The notes: a model not told the origin generated them from the letters alone. Shown: positions 34,187-46,128, numbered from the stretch's first letter. The stretch: 64,000 nucleotides of DNA from Gammaproteobacteria bacterium (GCA_029289265.1 JARFTX010000001.1:21749-85748); one strand, 5' to 3'. A program made the numbers and translations.

Positions 34187-35038
34187 ATGAATTTTTCGAC
34201 CGAGACCATTGCCCTGCTGGAGCGCTTCGCCGCTGCGTCGGCCTTGCCGCGCGTGCGTGCCCTGCACCTGCCGCGCCCCGAGCTGGCGGACAGCAAGCAG
34301 GGCGAGTTCTGCGCGCTGGAGCTGGAGGACGGCTCGCTGGGCCTGTCCTACGTGCTGCTCGACGACACGCTCGCCCGGCTGGGTACGTCCTATGGCGAGC
34401 GCAGCCTCGCGGGCACCGATCCGCTGGCACTCGCGCGCGCCTATGCCGGCTTGGGTGGGGCAAACGGCGCCGTCGAGCGCACGCTCGGATTCGCCGCGGT
34501 CAATGCGCTCACGCGCTGCCTGTTCGATCGTGCCGGCTACGTCCCCGACTCGAGCACCGACTCGGTCGGGCAGATCGATCCCGGTCCCACTGATCACATC
34601 GGCATGATCGGGCTGTTCACCTCGCTGGTCGAACGCTTCGTCACCGCAGGCGCGCGCCTGACGGTCGTGGAGCTCAAGGCCGAGCTCGCCGGCGAGCGGG
34701 AAGGCTTTCGCGTCACGCTCGATCCGGCCGAGCTCGCAAGCTGCAACAAGGTACTCTCGACCAGCACCATCCTGCTCAACGACACGCTCGATCGCATGCT
34801 CGCCCCGTGCGGCTCGGCGCGCGTGTTCGCGATGGTCGGCCCGGGCGCCGGCTGCCTGCCCGATGCGCTGTTTTCACGCGGCGTGACCTTGCTGGGGGGG
34901 AGTTGGATCGTCGACACGCCGGGCTTTGTCGACGCCCTGGCGAGCGGCGGAGCCTGGACCCCCTTCGCCCGCAAGTTCGCCATCGATCGGAGAACCTATC
35001 CGGGGTTCGACGCGCTGCTGAAGCGGGTCGGCGCGTAG
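34187..35038 (+). CDS. DUF364-type putative heavy-metal-chelation protein
   Basis: A 283-residue protein. The C-terminal half has the hallmarks of DUF364: [35 protein letters not shown] and [13 protein letters not shown]; the N-terminal half ([28 protein letters not shown]) matches the enolase-N-like DUF4213 region that usually comes with it. Proteins of this kind have solved structures but no established function; metal binding is a prediction by name only. It starts 18 bases after the VWA gene with an AAGAGG ribosome site, so it probably belongs to the same operon. Confidence 0.75.
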   Translation: MNFSTETIALLERFAAASALPRVRALHLPRPELADSKQGEFCALELEDGSLGLSYVLLDDTLARLGTSYGERSLAGTDPLALARAYAGLGGANGAVERTLGFAAVNALTRCLFDRAGYVPDSSTDSVGQIDPGPTDHIGMIGLFTSLVERFVTAGARLTVVELKAELAGEREGFRVTLDPAELASCNKVLSTSTILLNDTLDRMLAPCGSARVFAMVGPGAGCLPDALFSRGVTLLGGSWIVDTPGFVDALASGGAWTPFARKFAIDRRTYPGFDALLKRVGA

Positions 35039-35143
35039 CCGACCCCGGCTCGGCCGTCCGGCCGGCGACCTCGGGCCGATCTGGGATAGAATCGGCCACT
35101 TGCATCGATGCCGCCCATTGGCGCAAACGATCGCCGCGATCGG

Positions 35144-35173
35144 TTTACCGGCGGGAACATTCGCCACTAGAAT
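35144..35173 (+). promoter_or_regulatory. Possible sigma-70 promoter of ftsH
   Basis: TTTACC (35144-35149), an 18-base spacer and TAGAAT (35168-35173), 44 bases before the ftsH start. The same TTTACC-18-TAGAAT form occurs upstream of tpiA. A second TAGAAT is at 35089-35094 without a clear -35. Confidence 0.45.
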
Positions 35174-35216
35174 GGGTCGATTAGGTGCTCCCCAACAGGG
35201 TCAGGAAGGAAAGGCT

Positions 35217-37109
<1,893 letters not shown>

Positions 37110-37362
37110 ACGTTCTCCAGCGGTTCCTGCCCCACGCGGGCCGGCGCAAGCCGGCCCGCTGCTTTGGGTGGGTCGCCCTGTGTCCGTTCTGCGGACGGCC
37201 GGATCGCGATCTCGGCGGATCGCCGTGCCGATCGAGGCCATGACCGGTCTGCTCGACCTGGGTAGCGGACTGTCGCAGGCGGGGCCGTAACAGCGTGCTT
37301 CGGTGCGTGCCGGCTCGGCGCGCTGGTGCATAATCGCCGTTTTCAAGGCAGGGGCTGTTGCG
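37110..37362 (+). other. Intergenic region between ftsH and glmM (no folP)
   Basis: A 253-base gene-free stretch where many relatives carry folP. It contains the terminator-like hairpin at 37136-37159 and then GC-rich sequence with no coding support. The glmM ribosome site (AGGGGC) is at its end. Confidence 0.6.
37136..37159 (+). terminator. Terminator-like hairpin after ftsH
   Basis: GCGGGCCGGC, tetraloop GCAA, GCCGGCCCGC: a perfect 10-pair GC stem 27 bases after the ftsH stop, followed by TGCTTTG. The T-run is short and interrupted. Confidence 0.6.
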
Positions 37363-38715
37363 ATGGGGCGCAGATATTTCGGCACCGATGGGGTGCGCGG
37401 GCTGGTGGGCGAGAGCCCGATCACGCCCGAGTTCGTGATGCGACTGGGTTATGCCGCGGGCCAGGTGCTGGTGCGGCGCGAGATGCTGCCCCATGGTGAG
37501 GCGCCCGCGGTGCTGATCGGCAAGGACACCCGGATCTCCGGTTACATGCTCGAGGCTGCGATGGAGGCGGGTTTCGCGGCGGCAGGCGTCGACGTCATGC
37601 TGGCCGGGCCGCTGCCGACCCCGGCGATCGCTTACCTCACCCGGGCCCTGCGCCTGCAGGCGGGGGTCGTGATCTCGGCCTCGCACAATCCCTATTACGA
37701 CAACGGGATCAAATTCTTCTCCGCCGATGGGGCCAAGCTCCCCGACGCCATCGAGAGCGAAATCGAGGAACTGGTCGACCAGCCCGTGGGTTGCGTCGAG
37801 CCGGCCCGGCTCGGCAAGGCGCGCCGCATCAACGACGCGGCCGGGCGTTATATCGAGTTCTGCAAGAGCACGTTTCCAACCGAGCTCGACCTGCGCGGTC
37901 TGCGCATCGCGGTCGACTGTGCCCACGGGGCGGCCTATCACGTCGCACCCAACGTCTTCCACGAGTTGGGCGCGGAGGTGATCCCGGTCGGCGTCGAGCC
38001 CAACGGCATCAACATCAACGACGGCGTCGGAGCGACCCAGCCCGAGAACCTCAGCGCGGCGGTGCTGGAGAGCGGTGCCGACATCGGCATTGCCCTCGAC
38101 GGCGACGGCGACCGGCTGATCATGGTCGATTCCGCGGGCAAGATCTACGATGGCGACAAGCTGCTCTACGTCATCGCGGCGGCGCGCAAGCAGGGTGGAC
38201 GGCTCGACGGAGTGGTCGGCACCTTGATGAGCAACCTCGGGCTCGAGCATGCGATCGGTCGGCTCGGCGTGTCGTTCGAGCGCGCCAAGGTGGGCGATCG
38301 CTACGTGCTGGAGATGCTGCTCGCGCGCGGCTGGAAACTGGGTGGCGAGAGTTCCGGACATCTCATCTGCCTCGAATGCCACACCACGGGCGATGCGATC
38401 GTCTCCGCGCTGCAGGTGCTGGCGGCGCTCAAGCGGGGCGGGATCACGCTCGCCGAGGCTTGCGCCGACGTCGAGTTCTATCCGCAGAAGCTCATCAACG
38501 TGCGGATGCCCCCCGGCTTCGAGTGGCGAGACCATCCCGGCATCGCTGAAGCGCGGCATCGGGCCGAGCAGGATCTGGGCGAGAGTGGCCGGGTCCTGCT
38601 GCGTCCCTCGGGAACCGAGCCGCTGCTGCGCGTCATGGTGGAGGGGCGCGACGGCGAGCAGGTCGGGCGGCTCGCCCGGGAGATCGCCGCGGCGGTCGAG
38701 CGCGCGACGGCCTGA
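37363..38715 (+). CDS. glmM: Phosphoglucosamine mutase
   Basis: A 450-residue enzyme converting glucosamine-6-phosphate to glucosamine-1-phosphate on the way to UDP-GlcNAc. The active serine is in [17 protein letters not shown], the magnesium loop is DGDGDR, and the sugar and phosphate loops GGESSGH and [12 protein letters not shown] are present. ATG 37363 gives the standard [13 protein letters not shown] start. Lies between ftsH and the pst operon. Confidence 0.97.
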   Translation: MGRRYFGTDGVRGLVGESPITPEFVMRLGYAAGQVLVRREMLPHGEAPAVLIGKDTRISGYMLEAAMEAGFAAAGVDVMLAGPLPTPAIAYLTRALRLQAGVVISASHNPYYDNGIKFFSADGAKLPDAIESEIEELVDQPVGCVEPARLGKARRINDAAGRYIEFCKSTFPTELDLRGLRIAVDCAHGAAYHVAPNVFHELGAEVIPVGVEPNGININDGVGATQPENLSAAVLESGADIGIALDGDGDRLIMVDSAGKIYDGDKLLYVIAAARKQGGRLDGVVGTLMSNLGLEHAIGRLGVSFERAKVGDRYVLEMLLARGWKLGGESSGHLICLECHTTGDAIVSALQVLAALKRGGITLAEACADVEFYPQKLINVRMPPGFEWRDHPGIAEARHRAEQDLGESGRVLLRPSGTEPLLRVMVEGRDGEQVGRLAREIAAAVERATA

Positions 38716-38770
38716 GGCAGGGCGCCGGCGGGCAGCCGGACGGCTCCGCCTTGGGATCGACCTGCGTTCG

Positions 38771-38809
38771 GTGACGTTTAACAGAAGTGTAATCTTGGGT
38801 GCGGATAAT
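38771..38809 (+). promoter_or_regulatory. Possible PhoB-dependent promoter of pstS
   Basis: An AT-richer patch with GTGACGTTTAA then CAGAAGTGTAA, an 11-base-spaced imperfect direct repeat, followed by GATAAT (38804-38809) at -10 distance, 73 bases before pstS. The repeat spacing fits a Pho box but the match to the CTGTCAT consensus is weak. Confidence 0.35.
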
Positions 38810-38881
38810 CCGTTTTGTTCCCGGCACCGACGGGAGCGCCCCCGAAGGGGTGGTCAATTCACGAAACTGGAGAAACTCCGC

Positions 38882-39859
38882 ATGTTCAAGAAGAGTCTCG
38901 TCGCCACGGCAATCGTCGCGCTCACCGCTTCTTTCGGCGCCCAGGCGCAGATTCAGGTCGATCCCGCCCTCGAAGCCTACCAGCCTGTCTCCGGTGTGTC
39001 GGGCAACCTCAAGTCGATAGGCTCGGACACGCTCAACAACCTGATGACGCTGTGGGCGGAGGGCTTCAACAGCGCCTACCCCAACGTGCAGATCGAGATC
39101 GAAGGCAAGGGGTCGGGCACCGCCCCGGCCGCGCTGATCGCCGGCACCGCCCAGTTCGGCCCGATGTCACGGCCGATGAAGGCGAAGGAGATCGACGACT
39201 TCGAGAAGCGCTACGGGTACAAGCCCACGGCGATCCGCGGTGCGGTCGATGCTCTGGCCGTGTATGTGCACAAGGACAACCCCATCCAGTGCCTGACCAT
39301 GCAGCAGGTCGATGCGATCTTCTCCAAGACGCGCAATGGCGGACTCGACCGCGACATCCGGACCTGGGGCGACCTGGGACTGACCGGTGAATGGGCCACG
39401 CGCCCGATTTCGCTGTACGGGCGTAATTCTGCCTCCGGCACCTACGGCTACTTCAAGGAAGTGGCGCTCTTCGACGGCGACTACAAGGACGAGGTCAAGG
39501 AGCAGCCGGGTTCATCGACGGTGGTGCAGGGCGTGGCCTCCGACATCGCCGGGATTGGCTACTCGGGTGTCGGCTACCGCACCGCGGATGTCCGCTCGGT
39601 GCCGCTTTCGACCGATGGCGGGGCGAGCTGCTATGATGCCGTCGCCGAACATGCCGTCACCGGCGACTACCCGATCGCCCGGTTCCTATACATCTACGTG
39701 AACAAGAACCCCAACCAGTCGCTCGAGCCGCTGCGTGCCGAGTTCATCCGCTACGTGTATTCGAGGCAGGGCCAGGAAGCCGTCGTGCGCGACGGTTACT
39801 TCCCGGTGCTGAAGCCCCTGGCCGATGCCGACCTGAAGGAATTCGGGCTGCTGAAGTAA
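38882..39859 (+). CDS. pstS: Phosphate ABC transporter substrate-binding protein
   Basis: A 325-residue periplasmic phosphate-binding protein. The signal peptide MFKKSLVATAIVALTASFGA ends at AQA-Q (about residue 22). Phosphate-contact segments are visible: LKSIGSDTLNNLM, GKGSGTAPAALIAGTAQFGPMSRPM and YGRNSASGTYGYFKE. Start ATG has GGAG before it; the frame runs far upstream inside glmM and that part is not real. A stem-loop after the gene separates it from pstC and may keep its mRNA more abundant. Confidence 0.95.
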   Translation: MFKKSLVATAIVALTASFGAQAQIQVDPALEAYQPVSGVSGNLKSIGSDTLNNLMTLWAEGFNSAYPNVQIEIEGKGSGTAPAALIAGTAQFGPMSRPMKAKEIDDFEKRYGYKPTAIRGAVDALAVYVHKDNPIQCLTMQQVDAIFSKTRNGGLDRDIRTWGDLGLTGEWATRPISLYGRNSASGTYGYFKEVALFDGDYKDEVKEQPGSSTVVQGVASDIAGIGYSGVGYRTADVRSVPLSTDGGASCYDAVAEHAVTGDYPIARFLYIYVNKNPNQSLEPLRAEFIRYVYSRQGQEAVVRDGYFPVLKPLADADLKEFGLLK

Positions 39860-39870
39860 TCGTTGGAGAG

Positions 39871-39894
39871 GGGCGGGCGCTTCGGCGCCCGCCC
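39871..39894 (+). terminator. Stem-loop between pstS and pstC
   Basis: GGGCGGGCGC, tetraloop TTCG, GCGCCCGCCC: a perfect 10-pair stem 11 bases after the pstS stop, followed by TCGTTCATTT. It lacks a strong U-tract; a stabilising or partial-termination element that gives excess PstS over the permease is the likely role. Confidence 0.6.
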
Positions 39895-39920
39895 TCGTTC
39901 ATTTCTGCAGGGGCTCATGC

Positions 39921-42557
39921 ATGAGCGATAACACCGGCAACGCGCCATCCCATCCGGACGGCTACAAGCGGCTGCTGCCAATCGGCCGGACGACCCGCCG
40001 CTCGGTGCTGATCGCCGACCGGGCGGCCGATTCGACGATCACCGTCGGCGGCCTGTTGGTCATCCTGGCCGTGTTCGGCATTCTGGTGTTTCTCGCCAAG
40101 GAGGCGCTGCCTTTGTTCAAGGGCGGCTCGCTGAAGGAGCAGCAGGCCTACGTGCTTGCGCCCAAACCCGACATGATCTGGAGCAACGCCGACGAATACC
40201 AGACCATCGGGATTCGCATTGCCGCCGACGGGCGCGTCGACACCTTCCATATCGACACCGGAACGGCGCTTGCCCCGCTCGCGCTCGACTTCGACGGCGA
40301 CACGGCCAGCGCAGTCGGCTCCACGGTCAATCGCAACGACATGGCCTTCGGCTTCACCGATGGCAGCGTCCGCTTCGTGCGCGTCGCACCTGAGGCGGCT
40401 GTGCTGCGGGCTGAAGACCTGCCATCCGGGCTGACTGTCTTGAACGAGCGCGACCTGACCGACGGTCGCGCGGTGTACCGGCACATCGCCGGCAACCAGA
40501 TCCGCCGGATTTCGATCTCGGCCGAAGTCCAGCCGCCGCAGCAGGTCGCCGACGAGGGCGTGCCGATCAAGGCGATCGCCTTCACCCTCGGGGGCACGGT
40601 CGAGCGTCCGACCAAGAGCTTTGTCACCTTCGATCGCTATGGTGTCGGGCGCTTGTCGCGTTCCGAGACGCGCATCAACCTGATGACGCGCGCGGAGACG
40701 GTGACGACCCGGACTTCGACGCTGCCCCCGCTGCCCGAGGGGACCGTGGTCGAGAAGGTGCTGCTGTCCACCCAGGCCGACCAGGTCTATGTCGGCGTTG
40801 CCGACGGCACCGTGCATCGCTTCGATACCCGCAACTTCGCCGCGCCGGTCCTGGCGGAATCGGCCAAGCTCACGCCGGACGGGGCGGGGCTGGGCATCCT
40901 CGGCTTTCTCATCGGCAACCAGACCATCGTCGTCGGCGGCACGGACGGCTCATTGCGCATGTACTTCCGGCTGCAGCCCGAGGATGCCGGCACGGTGGAC
41001 GGCTTCAGGATGGTGCTGGCGCGCGAACTCGAGCCACAGCCGGCCGGCATCGTCGCCTACGACGTTTCGCAGCGGCGCAAGAGCCTGGTCACGGCCGACG
41101 CGGCAGGCAACGTCTGGTTCCGTCATGCTACAAGCGAGCAGGTGCTGCTGCGCCTGAAGATGCCGGACGCGCCGCCCGTGGGCAGCGCGCTGCAGCTCAT
41201 GCTGATGCCTCGCGACGACGGCGCGTTCGCGATCAACGGCGCGGGCGTGGTCGATCTATGGCAGTTCTACGTGCCGCACCCCGAGACGACCGTGAAGGCG
41301 GTGTTCGGCAAGCTCTGGTACGAGGGCTACCCCGAGCCGACCTACACCTGGCAGTCGTCGTCGGGAACGGACCTGTTCGAGCCCAAGTTCTCGCTGGTGC
41401 CGCTGATCTTCGGCACGCTCAAGGCGACCGTTTATTCGCTTCTGTTTGCGATCCCGATTGCCCTGCTGGCGGCGATCTACACCTCCGAGTTCGTCCATCG
41501 CAGCGTGCGCGCGACCGTCAAGCCGGTGATGGAGATGATGGAGTCGCTGCCCACGGTCGTGCTGGGCTTCATCGCCGCCCTGATCCTCGCGCCCATTGTC
41601 GAGAGCTGGATTGCCGCGGTGGTGCTGGGATTCATCGCGCTGCCGCTCGGCCTGATGATCGCTGCCTACCTGTGGCAGATGCTGCCGCCCGGTCTGGCAT
41701 TGCGCCTGAACGGCATCCCGAAGTTCGCGATCATGTTCGTCGTGATCGGCCTCTCCTGTTACGCCGCGTTCCTGTTCGGCCCCGCATTCGAACAGGGCCT
41801 CTTCTACGGCGACTTCAAGGCGTGGACCAATCACGACGTCGGCACCGGAACGCCATTCATGGCTCTGGTCCTGTGGCCCCTGTGTTTCGTCGCGCTGACC
41901 ATGGCCTTCAACAACACGGTCGGCACGGGCTATCGGATGCATCTCCGCGGCCTCTCGCGCGAGGCCGCGGGTCGCATCGACGGCGCGCGCTGGCTGGCGA
42001 TGGCCGTGGTCGCGGCGGCCGCGAGTCTTTCTCTGGCCGCGGCGCTGACGGCGCTCGGCTTCGATCCGCGCGGCGGAGTCGTCGATACCTACGTGCAGCG
42101 TAACGCCCTCGTCGTCGGGATGGTCATGGGTTTCGCCATCATCCCCAACATCTATACGCTGGCCGAGGATGCGCTCAACGCCGTGCCGGGTCACCTGCGC
42201 GCGGCGAGCCTCGCCGCCGGGGCTACGCCCTGGCAGACGGCGATCTGGGTCGTGCTGCCCACCGCGATGTCCGGTGTCTTCGCCGCGGTCATGATCGGCA
42301 TGGGCCGGGCGGTCGGCGAGACCATGATCGTGGTGATGGCGGCGGGCAATACGCCCATCCTCGACTGGAACATCTTCAACGGCCTGCGCACGCTGTCGGC
42401 CAACATCGCGGTCGAGCTGCCCGAGGCGGTCATCGGGGGCACGCTCTACCGGATGCTGTTCCTCGCGGCGCTGACGCTCTTCATCATGACCTTCGTCATC
42501 AACACGATCGCCGAGGTCGTCCGCCAGCGCTTCCGCAAGCGGGCGTTCCAGCTTTGA
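39921..42557 (+). CDS. pstC: Phosphate ABC transporter permease PstC (long form)
   Basis: An 878-residue protein, far longer than the roughly 320-residue E. coli PstC. One membrane helix (about 42-62) is followed by a periplasmic region of some 400 residues rich in beta-strand-like repeats (such as GFTDGSVRFVRV, GVADGTVHRFDT, VGGTDGSLRMYF), then the transporter domain with six helices from about 490 onward, containing the permease EAA-like loop (DALNAVPGHLRAASLAAGATP). The long form also occurs in other Proteobacteria. Ribosome site AGGGG before ATG. Confidence 0.9.
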   Translation: MSDNTGNAPSHPDGYKRLLPIGRTTRRSVLIADRAADSTITVGGLLVILAVFGILVFLAKEALPLFKGGSLKEQQAYVLAPKPDMIWSNADEYQTIGIRIAADGRVDTFHIDTGTALAPLALDFDGDTASAVGSTVNRNDMAFGFTDGSVRFVRVAPEAAVLRAEDLPSGLTVLNERDLTDGRAVYRHIAGNQIRRISISAEVQPPQQVADEGVPIKAIAFTLGGTVERPTKSFVTFDRYGVGRLSRSETRINLMTRAETVTTRTSTLPPLPEGTVVEKVLLSTQADQVYVGVADGTVHRFDTRNFAAPVLAESAKLTPDGAGLGILGFLIGNQTIVVGGTDGSLRMYFRLQPEDAGTVDGFRMVLARELEPQPAGIVAYDVSQRRKSLVTADAAGNVWFRHATSEQVLLRLKMPDAPPVGSALQLMLMPRDDGAFAINGAGVVDLWQFYVPHPETTVKAVFGKLWYEGYPEPTYTWQSSSGTDLFEPKFSLVPLIFGTLKATVYSLLFAIPIALLAAIYTSEFVHRSVRATVKPVMEMMESLPTVVLGFIAALILAPIVESWIAAVVLGFIALPLGLMIAAYLWQMLPPGLALRLNGIPKFAIMFVVIGLSCYAAFLFGPAFEQGLFYGDFKAWTNHDVGTGTPFMALVLWPLCFVALTMAFNNTVGTGYRMHLRGLSREAAGRIDGARWLAMAVVAAAASLSLAAALTALGFDPRGGVVDTYVQRNALVVGMVMGFAIIPNIYTLAEDALNAVPGHLRAASLAAGATPWQTAIWVVLPTAMSGVFAAVMIGMGRAVGETMIVVMAAGNTPILDWNIFNGLRTLSANIAVELPEAVIGGTLYRMLFLAALTLFIMTFVINTIAEVVRQRFRKRAFQL

Positions 42558-42573
42558 AGGACGAGGCAAGAAC

Positions 42574-44316
42574 ATGGCCACGAGTTTCGAAAGGGGGGCG
42601 ATGCGCATGAGCGCGAACGCCGAGGCGAAGCCGGTCAGGCGCTTCACGGCCGATCTGTCGGCGGTGGGCGAGCCGGCCCTGTGGGGGTTCGGTGGGGCAC
42701 TGGCGCTGGGCATCATCCTGATCAGCGGCTTCCTGTTCATGATCTTCTGGAACGGCATCACGACCTTCTGGCCGAAGCCGATCGAAGTGATCACGCTCAC
42801 AAGTGGCGAGCGCGTCGCGGGCGAACCCTCGCGCACCAACCTCTATCGCCCTGCCGAAAACATTCTTGCCGCGTTGCCCCCAGAAGCGCAGGCGGCGATT
42901 GCCGAGGCGGATGGCTATGTGCGTCGCAATCTTTACCGGATCGGCAACTACGAGCTGTACAACGAGGATTTCCGCTGGGTGAGCGACTTCGACGTCGCCT
43001 CGATCGAACGCCCGCGCGACATGCATTTCTTCGAGCGCCAGGAGTGGGGCCCATTCGTCGGGCGCATCAAGTCGGTCGTGCTCGACGGCGTCGAGGCCGA
43101 CCCGGCGACGCTCGGTGCGGCCCGCATCCACGCCGAGCAGCGTGCCGCGCGAGATCGTTTCGCCGAGATCCGCCGGATCGAGCGCAGCGACATCGGCAAG
43201 GTCAACTACCAGATCAATCAGGAGCGGCTGGAGACGCGCCGCATCGAGTTGCGCCACGGCGCCGACAGCGTCGAGTATCGCGAGCGCGTCGCGACCGCGG
43301 CGTCGCGCATCGCCCTGCTCGAGCGCGAGTTTCAGGCGCTTCAGGCCCAGGCGAACGCGATCAAGGAGCAGGATCGGCGTTCCCGCATCGTGCTCGAGGA
43401 CGTCGCCGGTACGACCAAGGAGACCCAGCTATCGCAGATCGTGCGCTTCTACGCGGCGAACGACCTCGGTCCCTTGCAGAAATTGGGCGTCTATTTTTCG
43501 CGCTGGAGCGAGTTCCTGACCAGCGAGCCCCGCGAAGCCAACACCGAGGGCGGCATCCTGCCGGCGATCTTCGGCACCGTCACGATGACCTTGCTGATGG
43601 TGATCGTGGTCGCACCCTTTGGGGTCGTCACGGCGCTCTACCTGCGCGAATACGCCAAGCAGGGGCGCTTGGTCGCGATGGTCCGGATCGCGGTGAATAA
43701 TCTCGCCGGTGTGCCCTCCATCGTCTATGGCGTCTTCGGTCTCGGCTTCTTCGCCTATACGGTGGGCGGCGGCATCGACGCGCTGTTCTTCCCCGAGCGC
43801 CTGCCCAGCCCGACCTTCGGCACCGGCGGCATCCTTTGGTCGGCCCTGACGCTGGCGCTGCTGACGGTGCCGGTGGTGATCGTCGCCTCCGAAGAGGCGC
43901 TCTCGGCGGTGCCGCGCTCGATCCGCGAAGGCTCGCTCGCCTGCGGCGCCTCGAAGTGGCAGACCATCCGCTCCATCGTCCTGCCGCATGCGCTGCCCGG
44001 CATCATGACCGGGCTGATCCTCGCGATGGCACGCGGTGCCGGTGAGGTTGCGCCGCTGATGCTGGTCGGTGTGGTCAAGCTCGCGCCGGAGTTGCCGGTC
44101 GATGGATTCTTCCCCTACGTGCACCTCGAGCGCAGCTTCATGCACCTCGGCTTTCACATCTTCGACGTCGGCTTCCAGTCGCGCAACTCGGAGGCGGGCA
44201 AGCCGATGGTGTTCGTCACGACGCTGCTGCTGCTCGGCCTGATCGTGCTGATGAACTCGAGCGCCATCTACATTCGCAATCGGCTCAAGAAGAAATTCGT
44301 CGGAAGCCAGTTCTAG
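42574..44316 (+). CDS. pstA: Phosphate ABC transporter permease PstA (long form)
   Basis: A 580-residue permease. A first helix at about 32-55 is followed by a roughly 250-residue insertion that includes an Arg/Glu-rich probable coiled coil (about 180-275), then the usual helices ([21 protein letters not shown] onward) with the loop [21 protein letters not shown]. It pairs with the long PstC; the two periplasmic insertions may contact each other. Starts 16 bases after pstC; an in-frame ATG at 42601 is an alternative start. Confidence 0.9.
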   Translation: MATSFERGAMRMSANAEAKPVRRFTADLSAVGEPALWGFGGALALGIILISGFLFMIFWNGITTFWPKPIEVITLTSGERVAGEPSRTNLYRPAENILAALPPEAQAAIAEADGYVRRNLYRIGNYELYNEDFRWVSDFDVASIERPRDMHFFERQEWGPFVGRIKSVVLDGVEADPATLGAARIHAEQRAARDRFAEIRRIERSDIGKVNYQINQERLETRRIELRHGADSVEYRERVATAASRIALLEREFQALQAQANAIKEQDRRSRIVLEDVAGTTKETQLSQIVRFYAANDLGPLQKLGVYFSRWSEFLTSEPREANTEGGILPAIFGTVTMTLLMVIVVAPFGVVTALYLREYAKQGRLVAMVRIAVNNLAGVPSIVYGVFGLGFFAYTVGGGIDALFFPERLPSPTFGTGGILWSALTLALLTVPVVIVASEEALSAVPRSIREGSLACGASKWQTIRSIVLPHALPGIMTGLILAMARGAGEVAPLMLVGVVKLAPELPVDGFFPYVHLERSFMHLGFHIFDVGFQSRNSEAGKPMVFVTTLLLLGLIVLMNSSAIYIRNRLKKKFVGSQF

Positions 44317-44330
44317 GAAGCGTACCCACC

Positions 44331-45188
44331 ATGACCGCCGCAACGCTCAACAAGCCGTCCGCGCCGCACGCGCGCAGCGACCGTGACACCGTCTACCACG
44401 TCGAGAAATCGACCGAAGGCCGGGCGATCGGCATTGCCGATTTCAATCTCTTCTACGGCAACGTCCAGGCTCTGTTCAATGTGAACATGGAGGTGCAGCG
44501 CGGCATGGTCACGGCGCTTATCGGTCCATCCGGTTGTGGCAAGTCCACGTTGCTGCGCTCGCTGAACCGCATGAACGACCTGATCGACGGATTGCGGGTG
44601 TCGGGCGAGGTCAAGGTGAGCAGCAAAGGCAGCCCGCAGGAACTCGACATCTACGCCCCCGGCGTCGATGTGATCGCGTTGCGCAAGCGCATGGGCATGG
44701 TGTTCCAGAAGCCCAATCCTTTTCCCAAATCGATCTTCGAGAACGTCGTGTACCCGCTGCGCGTCGAGGGCATCGCCGACAAGGCGATGCTCGCCGAGGC
44801 GTGCGAGCGCGCCTTGCGCGGCGCGGCGCTTTGGGACGAGGTCAAGGACCGCCTCCAGGAGAGCGCGCTGGGGCTGTCTGGGGGGCAGCAGCAGCGGCTG
44901 TGCATCGCGCGCGCGATCGCGGCCGAGCCCGAGATCCTGCTGATGGACGAGCCCTGTTCGGCGCTCGATCCGATCGCGACGGCCAAGGTCGAAGATCTGA
45001 TGTTCCAACTGCGCGGGCAGTTCACCATCGTCATCGTCACGCACTCGATGCAGCAGGCCGCGCGCGTCTCCGACAACACGGCCTTCATGTATCTCGGCAA
45101 GCTGATCGAGTACGGCGCGACCGACACCGTGTTCACCAATCCCAAGGTGCAGCAGACCAACGACTACGTCACCGGCCGCTTCGGCTGA
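44331..45188 (+). CDS. pstB: Phosphate ABC transporter ATP-binding protein
   Basis: A 285-residue ABC ATPase driving phosphate import. Walker [11 protein letters not shown]-loop [17 protein letters not shown], signature [14 protein letters not shown] and Walker [14 protein letters not shown] are all present, with H-loop VTHSMQQA. Last gene of pstSCAB; phoU, which often follows pstB, is not here and tpiA comes next. Confidence 0.97.
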   Translation: MTAATLNKPSAPHARSDRDTVYHVEKSTEGRAIGIADFNLFYGNVQALFNVNMEVQRGMVTALIGPSGCGKSTLLRSLNRMNDLIDGLRVSGEVKVSSKGSPQELDIYAPGVDVIALRKRMGMVFQKPNPFPKSIFENVVYPLRVEGIADKAMLAEACERALRGAALWDEVKDRLQESALGLSGGQQQRLCIARAIAAEPEILLMDEPCSALDPIATAKVEDLMFQLRGQFTIVIVTHSMQQAARVSDNTAFMYLGKLIEYGATDTVFTNPKVQQTNDYVTGRFG

Positions 45189-45304
45189 TAGCCTCTGCGA
45201 TCACCGCTTGCTCGGCGAGCGGTAGGCGCGCGAGTGGTGGAGCCTTGCCGCGTCGAGTGCCTTGCTCGCGCAATCGCTTGACACAAGCACGCAAGGCGTG
45301 CGCC

Positions 45305-45334
45305 TTTACCCGGGTCGTGCCGGCGCGGTAGAAT
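45305..45334 (+). promoter_or_regulatory. Possible sigma-70 promoter of tpiA
   Basis: TTTACC (45305-45310), an 18-base spacer and TAGAAT (45329-45334), 28 bases before the tpiA start. A TTGACA at 45278-45283 has no good -10 at the right distance. A GCACGC-AAG-GCGTGC inverted repeat lies just upstream. Confidence 0.5.
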
Positions 45335-45361
45335 CCCGCCTTTGGTGAGCATGGCCGTAGC

Positions 45362-46108
45362 ATGCGAAACAAGCTCGTTGTCGGGAATTGGAAGATGAAC
45401 GGCAGCCTCGCGCGCAACCAGGCGCTGCTCGGGCTGTTGCGCGAGGGCATGCCTGCCGGCGTGGACGCGGCCGTGTGCGTGCCCTTTCCGTATTTGCAGC
45501 AGGCGAGGGAGTTGCTTGCCAGCAGCGCTTTGCGGCTCGGCGCGCAGAACCTCAGCGAGTTCGGCGAAGGCGCCTACACGGGCGAGGTCTCGGCGGCGAT
45601 GCTGGGCGAGTTTGCGTGCCGCTACGTCATCGTCGGTCACTCCGAGCGCCGGACGCTGTTCGGTGAAAGTGACGATGCGGTGGCGCGCAAGGCCGAGGCG
45701 GCCCTGCGCGCCGATCTGGTGCCCATCGTCTGCGTCGGGGAGTCGCTCGAGGAGCGCGACGCGGGTGCGGTCGAGGCCGTGCTGGGTCGGCAGCTCGATG
45801 CCCTCGGGGGGGTATGCGGTGGCGGCACGGCGACGGTGATCGCCTATGAGCCAATCTGGGCGATTGGTACCGGGCGGTCGGCGACACCCGGGCAGGTTCA
45901 GGAAGTGCTGGGTTTCATCCGCGAACGCCTGGAAGATCGCGCTCGCGCGTGCCGCATCCTATACGGCGGCAGCGTCAAGGCCGGCTCGGCTCAGGCCTTG
46001 TTCGGCCTGCCCGACTGCGATGGCGGCTTGATCGGCGGGGCGTCGCTGGTGGCCGAAGAGTTTATTGCAATCTGTGAGGCGGCGCGCCTTGCATCGAACA
46101 ACGTTTGA
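45362..46108 (+). CDS. tpiA: Triosephosphate isomerase
   Basis: A 248-residue TIM-barrel enzyme interconverting dihydroxyacetone phosphate and glyceraldehyde-3-phosphate. The catalytic residues are in VVGNWKMNG (Lys), VIVGHSERR (His) and IAYEPIWAIGTG (Glu); the phosphate loop LYGGSVKAG is present. Next to secG and a tRNA-Leu, the common proteobacterial order tpiA-secG-leu tRNA-nuo. Confidence 0.97.
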   Translation: MRNKLVVGNWKMNGSLARNQALLGLLREGMPAGVDAAVCVPFPYLQQARELLASSALRLGAQNLSEFGEGAYTGEVSAAMLGEFACRYVIVGHSERRTLFGESDDAVARKAEAALRADLVPIVCVGESLEERDAGAVEAVLGRQLDALGGVCGGGTATVIAYEPIWAIGTGRSATPGQVQEVLGFIRERLEDRARACRILYGGSVKAGSAQALFGLPDCDGGLIGGASLVAEEFIAICEAARLASNNV

Positions 46109-46128
46109 CAGACAGTGAAGGTTTCTCC

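Noticed and set aside
30953..34597. 1,214-codon minus-strand frame opposite the ATPase/VWA/DUF364 genes
   Set aside because: Same antisense effect. The plus-strand frames have Walker and MIDAS motifs, ribosome sites and normal lengths.
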